Source: Stenocarpella maydis (taxonomy: Eukaryota; Ascomycota; Sordariomycetes; Diaporthales; Diaporthaceae). Taken from it: DNA of 64,000 nucleotides. The stretch is taken from the NCBI GenBank assembly GCA_002270565.1, contig NQMI01000025.1, forward strand, positions 328,097 through 392,096, given 5' to 3'. The stretch's first letter is position 1, and each line of letters opens with the position of its first letter. The notes beneath the pieces were generated by a model, which was not told where the DNA came from, searched no databases, and saw nothing but the letters and a program-made list of their open reading frames with translations. The translations under genes and the position numbers were made by a program. Shown in pieces: positions 1 through 10,900 of the stretch.

Positions 1-740
1 CAACCCCACATGAGCCTCGCGCCCTTGGTGCTGGTGTTGCTGCTGTCGTCGAGCAGTTACGGAAGCCCACCGTGCAGATCAAAACGGCGAATAAGCTCCA
101 CGCCCGGCCCCCGTGTGCTCTCATAACTGCTGCAAGAGTTTGCGGCTGGCAGAGGTAAATCTCCCTTTAAAGACGGGGTCAGATCGCCTGGGCCCCCGGT
201 CTCCTCCCCCATCTCGTTTCGGCAATCTCGATTGGCTCGCTGGAAATCGGTACCTCTCTTTGTCTCGTCGACTTTGGCCATTCCATTTGCAGAAAGGCTA
301 CTTGACAGCGAGTCCTTGATTCGATTTCCCTCATACCCTGGGGAGCAGCCTTTGTTTTCGAATCCGGAGCGACAATAGAGCGCTTGTGCTCACGTAGCAT
401 CCCAAAGAAACGCCCGAAGACTTTCGTAGGGCCATCCACAGCGACAACACCAACGTCAAAGCCAGCACAACAAGAAAGGGAGAAAGAACCCTTGTGGGCA
501 GAAAACCAGGACCTGGCTCTTGAACACACCCACCTCGGGGGCTCACGTCCTCGTGTGTGCGTAAAACAGCACCCAGAGGAGCTCAAAAGCCGATTAACCG
601 CACAGCCAAACCAGCCAAGCTGTTCATGGCTTGTGGCTCTTCCACCACTGTGAGACTGACAAGCGGAATCTGAATTTTTAAGAGCCCATTAATCACCGTG
701 ACACATATAAACGTGTTCCAGGGGGGCTAGGAGCGATACA
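1..740. other. Intergenic / upstream region of the Zn2Cys6 gene
   Basis: No reading frame here has a credible family pattern or splice structure. The last part, rich in short C and G runs, probably holds the promoter and 5' leader of the regulator that starts at 741. I see nothing else that I can name. Confidence 0.4.
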
Positions 741-2019
741 ATGTCGTATCAATACCCCTCGCCGACCACGCCGCCACCGCCATATGATACAGGCTATTCC
801 ATTCCTTCGCAGCCCACAGGAATGGGCATGAGATCGCCCAGCGAGGCAGTGAAAAACGAAGGCGACCCGGCCGCTTTGCAATTCGACGGCAAGTGTGAAT
901 CACCAGTCCCGGGACTGGCAACAGCCGACCAAGCACAAGGGTCCGATCCAGCGAACATGGGCATTGGCACCGACAAGAAGAGAGGAAAGCTGAATTACCA
1001 CCGAGCAGGGACTGCATGTAGTAAGTAGTTAACCCCCCCCCCCCCNCGTTTCTTTTCCTCTAAACCTCACAAGTGGCGACAGATAATGTCGCGCGTCAGG
1101 TCGACGATACTGACCGTTTTCTGTAGCAAACTGTCGGAAGCGTAAGATCAGGTGCGTGCAGACGCGAGGCCCCAAGTGCGAGCAGTGCCAGCGGCTTCAC
1201 AAAGAATGCGTCATCACGGCTGTGGACCAGCAGAGCTCCATGGACGCCGCCAGGAACAAGCCAATACCACGCACGGCCGCAGGCCCCAGGCTTGCGTCAG
1301 CCGGTTCTTCCCCCAGCATGCACCACCTTGTAGCCATGCCAATGCCTCCCATGCAGAATATGGGCCTGGCAGACCCACCAGATCTCAAGAGTAGGTCCTA
1401 CCCCCGACCTCCTGTCCAGCGCTTCTTGAAGCTGGCTCGCAGGCATCTGACCGGAACTGCAGTGGCCCCTGGCGGGCCCATGAACCGCGCATACCCCGAT
1501 TATGGAGGCCCGGGGATCCCGAGCACGTGGCAGCAGTTCAGCCAACCCACTCCTGTAGTCCCGAACTTTTCGCCTTACCAGCGCGGTACGCCCCCTCCCG
1601 GAGCCTGGCCGGCCCCTCCAGTGCCGGGGGACGCGTCGGCCAGAGACCAGATGCAGTGGGGCTCATACCCTGCCCCGACCCAGCCCTTTGCGGCCATGTC
1701 GCAGATGACGGCGGACGCTTACGGCCGAAAAACGCCCAACCCCATGCCCCCCACAGAGATATACCCTACCGTGCCGACCATGGGATCGCCCCAGGTGGGA
1801 CAGCCCGCCTCGATGTCCCCCCCTGCGACCTCGCCCCATGTGACCAGCTATGGCTCGTGGCAGCAGACATACCCCCCTCCCACGATGCCGAGACCGGGAG
1901 AGGGCTTCGGGGCATGGTACGGGGAGGGCGATGGCGCGGGCCCTCATCAGCAGCCGGGTAGCCAGGACTGGAACTGGAATGTGCATGGGAAACCCGAGCA
2001 GGGCGAGACGAGGAGTTAG
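741..2019 (+). CDS. Zn2Cys6 fungal-type transcription factor
   Basis: Likely a nuclear sequence-specific regulator. Two exons are proposed, 741-1020 and 1127-2019, with a 106-bp phase-1 intron (donor GTAAGT at 1021, acceptor CTGTAG ending at 1126), giving about 390 residues. The join creates a complete binuclear zinc cluster: C93, C96, C103, C111, C114 and C121, in the order CX2CX6CX7CX2CX6C, with the basic stretch RKRKIR between the second and third cysteines. Neither exon alone carries the full motif, which supports the splice. The N-terminal part is rich in P, S and Y. The C-terminal part of about 270 residues is rich in P, G, M, Q and W and has no visible fungal_trans (middle homology) domain, so the protein is short for the family and looks like a zinc cluster plus low-complexity tail. 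The intron contains a 13-base C tract followed by an undetermined base (N, 1046). DNA target and pathway cannot be read from the sequence. Confidence 0.85.
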
Positions 2020-3587
2020 AGCAAAGGGAGATATACTCGGTCCCGTCCTCTGCGCAAGGGCTCTGGCGCGCAGGTCGAGCGAGCCCCGGCGGTGTCAACA
2101 TCGCGCCAGTCGCTGATCACACGGCCGGGATTTTATTCCCGCTCGGCATTGAGATGAAGCCTTGCGTCAGGTTCCGCCAGAGACAGGAACCCAGTCCTGT
2201 GGCCACCAAGAGAGGATTGAACACATCTGCTGCGCTGACCTCGCCTGCTGGCGGGCCCTGGTGCATATGCTGGCCGGAAAGCAGTCGTCAACGCCGGCGG
2301 AAAGAAAAAGGGACGCGAGAGAATATACTTCCAAGCTACCTCTTAGAGGTCCAGGGGGGGGGCGGGACCCGAGTCCACAGAATCGGCATGTCCATACCGG
2401 GAGGGGGACTTCTGGAGCACGGAGAAATATAAAGTGCAGGGAGAGCTAGGTAGGGGAAAGGACGAGGCGGTGAAGTGCCAACATCTAGAGACACAGCAAA
2501 CTAGAAGTGCCCACAAACAGAGAGGCACCGCGTCAACAGCAGCGATCACACAACAGTTTTCTATTCCTTCCAAAGAACGTCGTCTAGAAGAGGGTAAATC
2601 TCGACGGGATGCACAGGGCAACATGGGGACAGGGCAAGGACCAGGCCTGCGGGGATCGGCGCCAGGCGGGAGGGTCCAAACTTTATTGTGTGGGGAGGCC
2701 GGGGTGCGTGGGAAGGTGGGCTCGGGAACTGGGCCCCGGCTTTGTTTTGGTTTCAGAATGGGGAGATTCGGGACGGGGGGATATGGCATCGGATATTTGT
2801 TGCTCGGCGGATGGTGTCGTAAATATATACGTTATTCGCGTGATCAGCCCGCATCCTAATGTGAATTACACTTTGTTACGCGGATAACGGCACCTTGTTG
2901 GCGTTCCGCGGGGTGCCCCACTGGTCTCTTTCTTTGGCCCTACCTTGTGCTGAGAATGTTGTATGGGTTCCATCTCTCCCAGGTGGCTTTTCCGTTCGGC
3001 GGACTGCTCGACACTTGACCGCTGGGACGTGACGTCTCGGAACTGACAAATTGATGGAGAAGTTGAGCCTATGGGCCCCCCTCACCCCCCCCCCCCCCAA
3101 AAAAAAAGGCTTCCTGCTGTGTAAGGTTGCACAAGGCCGCCGCGCGGTACTCGCACAACATAAATGAGGTTCCCTGACTGCACATCCATCGACAGATGGT
3201 GGTCCTATTCACGAATCCACGGGCATGAACTGTGCATTTCCGGGCCCTATTCCCAATGCTAGACAGAAAACAGCGCGTGAGGCTGTACCGAGCCGTTCCT
3301 GGATACCGCTTCTGGACGCGGGTGCGTTTCAGCTGCGTGAGCCCCGCAGTAGGGCGGCCAGCACATAACACACCCATTTGGTGGGCTGATGGTTGCCTCC
3401 TTTTGGCTCCTCTCCGGGACGCACCCTGAGCTTTCGGGCTGTGGGTGTGCGGATTGCTGTGTCATGGTGATTCGCATGATCTGCCCGACAAGGTGTGTCT
3501 TCACTCGGATGGCTGGTGGCGACCAATCGCAAAGACAAGAATGAGACGGGACCCAGAAAATTGTCAACATGTACCCCAGGCCGACAA
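2020..3587. other. Intergenic region with a C14/A9 homopolymer pair
   Basis: There is no convincing gene. Short overlapping frames on both strands have no family pattern. A run of 14 C (3085-3098) is followed directly by 9 A (3099-3107). The region probably holds the 3' UTR of the Zn2Cys6 gene and the 3' flank of the minus-strand DUF202 gene. Confidence 0.4.
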
Positions 3588-4126
3588 TCACGAGGATAGC
3601 CTCAGTGTCAGCACTAAAAGGGTGATGTAGGCTCCCAGACTCAGAATTGTTAGGAATGCAACTGGCGTGCCATTAGCACGCTGAAGTCCTCCCGGTTCGG
3701 CCAAAGCACATAGAATCTGTGGGTAGCCACGCAAGGTGCTGACTGCGAGAGAAAGAAATGACCCGACGTTCAGGATTTCACTTACCGCTATTGCCACTGG
3801 TGCGGAACTTCTTGATAACCGTCTGGACCCGCCTTCGGCCCCGGCCAGAATCAACGTTGTCTTGGCCGAGCGGGTGCTCCCCGGCCTCGCCGTCATCATT
3901 CTCCGAGTTGGACTCCTCCTGGGCAAAAAACTGCTTGTTGCCCTCATATCGTCTGAAGACCGCCACGACCAGGACCGCCACCCCGTATGCGGCAAAAAGC
4001 GCTCCGATCGCATAGAACTCACTGGTGAAGATCTTGAGGATGATGAGCGCAAATGAGAACTGCGATAGGGCCGTCCTCATGTAGGCCCCTTCGAAAGTGC
4101 GCTGGGCAGCTCGGATTTCGGTAAGC
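3588..4126 (-). CDS. DUF202-type small integral membrane protein (5' exon(s) not resolved)
   Basis: Two exons are visible on the minus strand: 4126-3786 and 3661-3588, joined across a 124-bp intron (GTAAGT donor at 3785, CTAAT branch site, CCAG acceptor ending at 3662). The join gives a continuous ending in which TSGNSVAFLTILSLGAY forms the last membrane segment. The main exon carries the family hallmark RTFEGAYMRTALSQFSFAL, then two hydrophobic segments (around FALIILKIF and GALFAAYGVAVLVVAVF), then RRYEGNKQFF and an acidic loop. Together that is three membrane helices, as expected for DUF202/YidH-like proteins, whose function is unknown. The exon begins after a CAG acceptor at 4127 in phase 2, so at least one upstream exon exists at higher coordinates. 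I could not choose its ATG with confidence. An alternative acceptor at 3743 would add about 27 residues, but it disrupts the family pattern. Confidence 0.65.
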
Positions 4127-5084
4127 CTGATGGGGCAAGAAGGGCCGAATAAGCACTTGACAGATTTGGATCCCCACGCAGAAAATCCGGGCCAGGGCAA
4201 GGGGATGTGTTGGGATCAACATTTTAATGCATCAAGTAAGGCACGCGACAGCCCTGCACGATGCAGAAGCGGGCATGCCCGTCCCAAGGCGCCAGGGGTC
4301 GCAGGGGACAGTCTCTCGCAAGCCCACCGCTCACGTTGGGACGGCCAATGGGGCAATGGCCCGGCATACGGTGCTCTGGGATGGCAGGGTGTCCTAAGGG
4401 TTGAGCCATGGTGATGCAGAATAGAGAGTAGTACTGACTCTGCAGAGGTGAGAACAATTGACCTGCGTTCCTTACTGTCAGTTACAAACATGGTAGGAAT
4501 TCAAAGAGAAGGGTTGCCACATGAGATATCCTGCTCGTAGCTGAGCAGTGTCAGAGGTGAGATAGCTGAGCCCACAGAGCGAGGCGGACAGCCCCATGAA
4601 TCTCTTACCTGGCGCGATGTAATCTCAGGTGGAGATGGTCTTCAGGGTGCGGCTGGAGAGCCTAGGCGTGCGAGTTAGACTGAATGATCTGAGGCCTCAC
4701 AAGTAGTCTTCCTCTGCGAGAATAAGCTGACCTCAAACATGGCGAACGATCGGCTATGTTGAACGCGCGGGTTGAACATATATTGGACAGGCCCACTGTG
4801 TACTGCACCTGGTTTGTTGGGAGGAGTAGACGCAATCGGCACTTGGAATGCTCGGGCCCCACATTTGGCAAAGGAGAACGATGACTAAGCTCACCATGAG
4901 CCAAGCACTCGTAGCGGCTGGCAGGTCACCTTGGTCCTTGATTCGTGACGGCGAGCCCATCACACCCATCAAGCTAGGCCACAGCTCCAACACCACAAAT
5001 CTCACGACCACGAACGAGCCACGACTTTGGCAATCACACCAATCCCCTCTTTTCGCTTTCAACCCGAGTCCACTACCGCCCGCC
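4127..5084. other. Divergent intergenic region between the DUF202 gene and the V-ATPase f-like gene
   Basis: This stretch must contain the missing first exon(s) of the minus-strand DUF202 gene and the 5' leader of the plus-strand gene at 5085. A possible minus-strand ATG lies near 4410, but its downstream donor does not give the right phase for the 4126 acceptor, so I do not call it. Confidence 0.35.
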
Positions 5085-5470
5085 ATGAAGCCCATCGTTG
5101 GAGCCTTTCAAGCATGGTCTTGGTTCGTCATCGCGCACACCGGCCGTGGGGGTCGAGAGTCGAAGTGATCTAATCCGAGTATAGTTTCGTCCTGTCGATA
5201 TTCGCCATCATCATCCTATCAATCCTGGGGTTTGTCTACAAGAGCGGCCACGAGGAGTTCGTCGGGGGCATCGAGGATCCCGAAGACGGCTCAGCGGTAG
5301 CTTCCACCATCTTCGGGGCCGTCTTTGTCTACATTGTCAGTCGACTAGCCCCTCCCGTTTGTAAGTTTACTTGGCTAATGGTTCGTGGTATGCAGGGCTT
5401 CTTGGTCTGCTGTGGCCTCCAGGGCCTTCTGCATGTACGCGAGAGTCGACGAGGCGCGATCGCCCTGTAA
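5085..5470 (+). CDS. V-ATPase Vo subunit f-like small membrane protein
   Basis: Three exons are proposed: 5085-5122, 5185-5335 and 5396-5470, encoding about 87 residues. Intron 1 (62 bp) has a GTTCGT donor, a TCTAATC branch site and a TATAG acceptor. Intron 2 (60 bp) has a weak GTCAGT donor, a GGCTAATGG branch site and a TGCAG acceptor. The product starts MKPIVGAFQAW, has a first hydrophobic helix (VLSIFAIIILSILGFVY), a polar loop HEEFVGGIEDPEDG, and a second helix (ASTIFGAVFVYIGFLVCCG). From family knowledge this matches the small two-helix f subunit of the yeast V-ATPase membrane sector (YPR170W-B, 85 residues), including the conserved loop with H-E-x-F-V-G and D-P-E-D-G. It would sit in vacuolar or endosomal membranes as part of the proton pump. 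No single open frame covers it, so gene finders with a length cut-off would miss it. The main uncertainty is the second donor; a GTAAGT at 5361 would break the family pattern. Confidence 0.7.
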
Positions 5471-6115
5471 GACGGTCTTGCGTCACTGAAGAGGCGACAC
5501 GGCGTTCCGGTTTATTTCGAGGATCCACGCGGCACGGGTGACTGGGGAAAAGAGACTTGGGACAGCCACCATCCGTCGAAGCTCGAGGCTGGATATAGTT
5601 GATACTGCTCCCACACCCTCGAGATGTCGAGCATGTCAGGTCCGAAGACGCCAAGGCTTCATGTGTACAATACTTAGTATCGGGACACGGTGTACATCGC
5701 TTGAGAACGGTCTATGGAAGCAGAATGGCCTAGAATCGCATCAATGCTTGGTAGCCAAGGTGTCGCGGAGAGGCTGGCTGCTGACCGTCAGGACGCAATC
5801 TGCTTGGAGTGGTTGGCTGAGCTCCGGGCTGCTCTGCCCTGCATCTCCTTGACGCGGCAGAGGAGAGAAGGTGTATTGATGGAGCTGGGAGGGAAATCAT
5901 GCATTGTATTATTGGAAGCGGTTATCATCAACTTTGGAGACATCTCAAAGTGAGTACCACGTACCATGGGTTTCTGCTTACGTAAATAAATGATTGGAAA
6001 TGTATCTATAATGACTGAATCCTGCCTTGGTTGCTAGCTTCTGCTGAACCCCGCTCATCGTCTCCTCCGTGTCTCTACAGTCCGGGGATATAGTCATAAC
6101 TTGAGCAAAGACAGA
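5471..6115. other. Intergenic region with one weak 79-codon reading frame
   Basis: A plus-strand frame from ATG 5714 to 5953 ends at a GTGAGT that could be a splice donor, but I recognise no family and see no partner exon. The rest looks like the 3' UTR of the f-like gene and the promoter of the hydrolase. Confidence 0.35.
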
Positions 6116-7034
6116 ATGTCTAAACCATCAATACTGCTTGTTCCCGGATCGTTCTGTCCCGGCCACGTCTATGCGAACATTGTGGAGAAAGTGGCCGCGA
6201 GGGGGTACGACATTCAGGCGCTGCAACTGCCAAGCGTACGTCTCGAGACGGAGTCGCCCACAGCCAGGAAGCCGCCATACATGTATGAAGATGCGGCCTT
6301 CATTGCCAGCCAGGCCGCCGCCCTTGCGGATGAAGGCAGGGACGTCGTAGTCGTCGCGCACTCGTACGGGGGCGTGCCAACTACGGAGAGCGTCAAGGGG
6401 CTAGCAAAAGATGCGAGGCAGAAGCTGGGAAGACGGGGCGGCATCGTGAGGCTCGCTTATATGACTGCTCTAGTTCCAGCGCTTGGCTCCTCAGCAGGGG
6501 AGACGTTGGACATGGGCGAACGTCCCGAGGAGGATCGCATGGCCATGGAAGCCGATGTCGGTTGCTCTCTACTTCATCTTCAGGTCCAGAAGCTGACATG
6601 CCAGCTATTAGTCAGTAGGTTGGTTGACAATTCCAGATACAGCGAATGCCGTACGCCTCTTGGTACCTGGTCTACCGCAGCAAGAGGGCGAAGCATTGGT
6701 TGGCAAGATGACAGCTCACTCGGCAGCCAGTTTCGGGGATGCATTGACATATGCTGGCTATAAGGATGTTCCGGTGTCATATCTGATCTGTGAGGAGGAC
6801 CCGATCATCCCGGTAGGAAGCCAGAGCCGCATGGTCGCCCTGATCGAACAGGAGAGCAGCAGGAAGGTCGATGTTACACGCATCTCCACAGGCCATGCCC
6901 CGAATTTCACCGCCGTAGAAGCGGTTGTTGACTGGATCACCCGCGTAGCAGAGAAGGACGACGCTACAGGGGGTCTAGGATCCGTCATGAATCTACGTCT
7001 CCGGGGCTCATTCGAAGTGTCAGCGCAAAGATAA
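6116..7034 (+). CDS. Alpha/beta hydrolase family protein
   Basis: Two exons, 6116-6556 and 6612-7034, give about 287 residues. The intron of 55 bp has a GTCGGT donor, an AGCTGAC branch site and a TTAG acceptor. It joins MAMEAD to SVGWLTIPDTANAV, which restores the usual cap-domain pattern and removes an in-frame stop at 6609. The start ILLVPGSFCPGHVY is the first beta strand plus oxyanion loop of the family. VVVVAHSYGG holds the nucleophile serine (about residue 83), YLICEEDPIIP the acid strand, and ISTGHAPNF the catalytic histidine. The protein is most like short soluble esterase/hydrolase proteins common in fungal genomes, and a cytosolic location is likely because no signal peptide is seen. 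The substrate is unknown. The donor is not the standard GTRAGT, so the exact splice is the weak point; the domain call is firm. Confidence 0.8.
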
Positions 7035-7915
7035 TTCTACGAAGGTACTGCCGTTGCCGACCATGTTACTCACTACTCGAAACAAGCTACAATAACATGA
7101 CAAGTATATTTGAGTCCTTCTCTTTCCCTGGACATTTGGAATATCTTCTCGTTGAGAAGTTGCCGCCTTGGTCTACCTTTGGGTTTGCAATCACTTGACA
7201 AGAGTCCAGCCACATGGTGGTCTCCTCGACTGGCAGCTACTGTGCCCCTCCTTGCTTAGTATTTCCATGATCTCAAGGCCAAGCATCACACGACTTGAAA
7301 GCATCAGTGTGTCTGCCTCTTGGTACGGTCGTCATGGATGGTGCCGCTTCTCACTGCAGTGTGTCCCCACTGTGGTGCGACCTTGGACCAAGCATCTGCT
7401 TGCTTGCACGCCCTAAAGGCAGCAGCGGCATCCTCCACCACACAATGGGGCAAGCATCAATCGTGACTGGGGGTCAGTCGCATCAATCTCATCCTTCAGA
7501 TTTCATCATAAATCTCGGCCAGGCAACTGTGACACAGCTTGGCCCACCTCGTGGAAGATGCTTGCCAGTCACGGGATCTCGTGTAAGCGGTTCCAGGCAA
7601 CAAAGCCTCTAGCGTCGCTCCAAGACGCGCTTCAGCACACGTCAAAGGATACTACTAGGTCAGTGACGTGCCACCTCCAGACAACTGCCTGGATGGAAGA
7701 TTTGGCAAAGCGCCAATTGCTCGTCTATAAGACTCAGAGTTCCCACCCCAGAGGGTTGCGGCAGGACCAGAGTCCTCCAGAGATACTTCTCCTGTCAGCA
7801 ACCAGCACTCCTCCTGCGCACCTGCATCCATTCCATCGTTGACGTCTCTTACAGCCCGTTTTCCTTTCTTCATCGCACCTCATAAATTTTTCTTCTTCCC
7901 TGCTCGCTTCCCACA
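7035..7915. other. Upstream region of the ankyrin gene
   Basis: No gene is supported. The last 100 bases before 7916 are pyrimidine-rich (TTTTTCTTCTTCCCTGCTCG), typical of a fungal transcription start and 5' leader. Confidence 0.4.
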
Positions 7916-10900
7916 ATGCCTGAATTCCCACTTCCCATGGTGCCTGTGCCTCACGCCGAGCTGGCGCGGTACGTCGCCGAGAACCCACACCGTTCAATGG
8001 TCGACCTCTTCAGACCATACAGACAGTTCGAAGCCCAATTGCGACAGATCTATGCCCAGGATCCCGGCAACGAGGTCCTAAAAGATGGCCATGTCAATAT
8101 CTTACCCCTCTTCGGTGACGGCCAGAAAGCCGACATCAAGATTCGTGCGAGGAACCTCGATCGAGAGACCCAAGCCGAGAAGGAGCGGTATGTCATGCCG
8201 CTTCCCGACGAGCAAAGGCGCCCGGAAGGCTCTCCTGCTGTTGTCCAGTCGCTGAAGGAATTCCAACACAATTTCAATGTCTTCTCCGAGTCAGCTCTCG
8301 TTGATCTTGATTGGAACAACCTTGTCGCTTCCGGGTCGTCTGTCGTCAATACCATTCTCCCTGTTCCTGAGCAGTACCGCGCGTCAAAGAGGGCCCTACG
8401 GGAGTTCTACCATGAGAAGTTCTGCCCTGCCAGTGACGTCGACCTCTTCATCTATGGCTTGACCGAGGAGCGGGCCATCGAGAAGACCAAGCAGGTTGAG
8501 GAGAGAATTCGTGACTCCATTCTGACAGAGACAACGACTGTCCGGACCAAGAATGCAATCACAATCTGTATGGCTTCCCTCATTATCTTCATGACATGTC
8601 ACAGATGTTGTTAACGACTTAATCAGGCAGTCAGTATCCCACTCGTCATATTCAGGTATGTGGATCAATTCTGGAGCGCCAGACGTCAGCTAATACTGGC
8701 CAGATCGTGCTGCGCATCTACAAGAATGTTTCGGAGATCCTCACGGGCTTTGATATCGACTGCTCTGGGGCTGCCTATGATGGCAAGCAAGTCTACTGCA
8801 CGCCGAGAGCGCTACAGTCGTACATCACTCAAATCAACCACATTGACCTCTCTAGGCGGAGCCCGTCATATGAGAACAGGTTGTCAAAATATTCCCACCG
8901 TGGGTTTGAGGTTTACTGGCCTGAGCTTGATCGTTCGCGCGTCGACCCAACCATCTTCGAGCGGAGTTTCCAGCGCACCTTGGGCTTGGCGAGGCTGCTT
9001 GTCCTAGAAAGGCTGCCGACGGCATCCTCGAGAGACTCCTACCTCGCCAAGCGCCGCCAGGAACGTGGAAGACCGCCTCTGAACCGGGGTCACTTCCGGC
9101 GTCTTGCCGGTAACATCAAAGACAACCACGAGGATGAAGTTGCCGAGGTATGCGCATTCATGGCCGTGCGTGTTAGGCCAGTAACCAGCTGACACTGAAT
9201 CCGTAGTGGGTGAATGAGGACGACGTGTCTAACTACCACACCTTCACGGTCCCGTATGGTGTAAAATTCCACGCAAAGAAGATCGAGAAGCTCTGCTACA
9301 CAAGAGACCTGTTGCTCAACGCGGAATGGAACCAACCCAAGGATCGTGAAGTCTACCTGCACCGTCACCCTGCCTTCTTCGGTCGCTTCGAAGACGTCAT
9401 GAATGACTGTTGCGGATTCTGTCCCAAGCCGGAGACGGATGAGGAGAGAACCGTTCACAATGAAGAAAGCAAGATCTATGTTTCTGGGAGAATTTCTTTC
9501 CTTCAAGATAACCCAGGAAGACAGGTACGGCATTAAATTTCTACAAATAAGCCGTGACGGATTCTGACTGTTTCTAGCAAATTGGATCGTTCAACCCTCT
9601 TACCGAGGATGACTGGACTGAGATGGCCTACATTGGGAACACCGCCCGCCTGTGCCAAGATATTGTGGATGGTGAGCTTGAGAATGTTCAAGACTGGCTT
9701 GCTCAAGACGGCGCCGACCCAAACACTCGCGACCACACAGGAAGAACGCCTCTCCATCTCGCTGTGACGAGCTCTACCGCGGAAGTAGTGAAGTGTCTCG
9801 TCAACCACGGTGCCAGACTTGTTGCACGGCTAGCAGACGGCAGAACTGCACTTCATTTGGCCGCCGAACGGGGCGACACCGAGATTGTCCAGATCCTCAT
9901 GGACAAGAGTAACGCCAATGAAGCGGCGGAAGAAGAGAAGCAGTCCCAACAAAAATCCAAGGTGGCATCCACTTCGCCTTCCAAGGATGATGGGTCTACT
10001 GAAGAGGGTGGCTCAGATGTCGAACTGGTTAGCGACGCGGATTCCGAGAGCGACGACGAAAAACAGAGTATTGCAACCGGTTCTTTTGTCAAGGTCAAGA
10101 AGAATATTGAAAGTCCGGCGCCCGACGGAGGGGTTCCGGAGGACAAGGAAGATGACCCGGACTTTTACGATGTCAATGTCATTGCCTGGGACTCCAAGTG
10201 TTCTGCCATACACCTTGCAATCATTTGTGGGCACGAAGAAGTAGTCAAGCTTCTCTGTCAGGAATACGGAGCAGACATATTGCTGCCCGTCAAGTTCCTG
10301 AATGAGGACAAGCGACCTACAGCTGCTATCCTAACTCTGGTCTTATCCGTCAATCTTCCGATCGAGAAGGCCAAGTCGATGGCGAAAACAATCTTGAGTC
10401 TCGGTGCCAGCTCTGCCCAGGCCGACTTGAACGGATCCACGGCGTTCCAGCGAATCGTCGAAGAGAACGCCACTGAGCTCGTGGAAGTGCTCCTGGATTT
10501 GGACAGGATTGGTGTGACAAATTCCATCAATCATATACCCTTCAACAACTGGCAACAGACGGACTCGATTCTTCAGCATGGGATCAGGGGAGGAGACGTA
10601 AAGCTCGTCCTCCAGCTTCTCGACGCGGGTGCAGTCCCGCAGGTCGACTTCGAGACGTGGTTGAAGTCAGCCAAACAAGTCGCCTGGATGGAATACCAAC
10701 TGCGAGGATCGCTTGAAGACAATACGAAAGTCTTTAAGAGAGACACTGAGCAGCCAATCATCACCGCTGTCCAATCCAAGAACCCATCCATTGTGGTGGA
10801 GCTACTAAAGCGCGGCGCCGATGTCAATGCGATGACGAAACAGTCTTATTCGATTCTGCTGGGTTCAGGAATTGGCTATTCCACCGGACAGACTGTACTG

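Noticed and set aside
5714..5953. 79-codon plus-strand frame with a possible GTGAGT donor at its end
   Set aside because: No recognisable family and no partner exon; kept only as a note.
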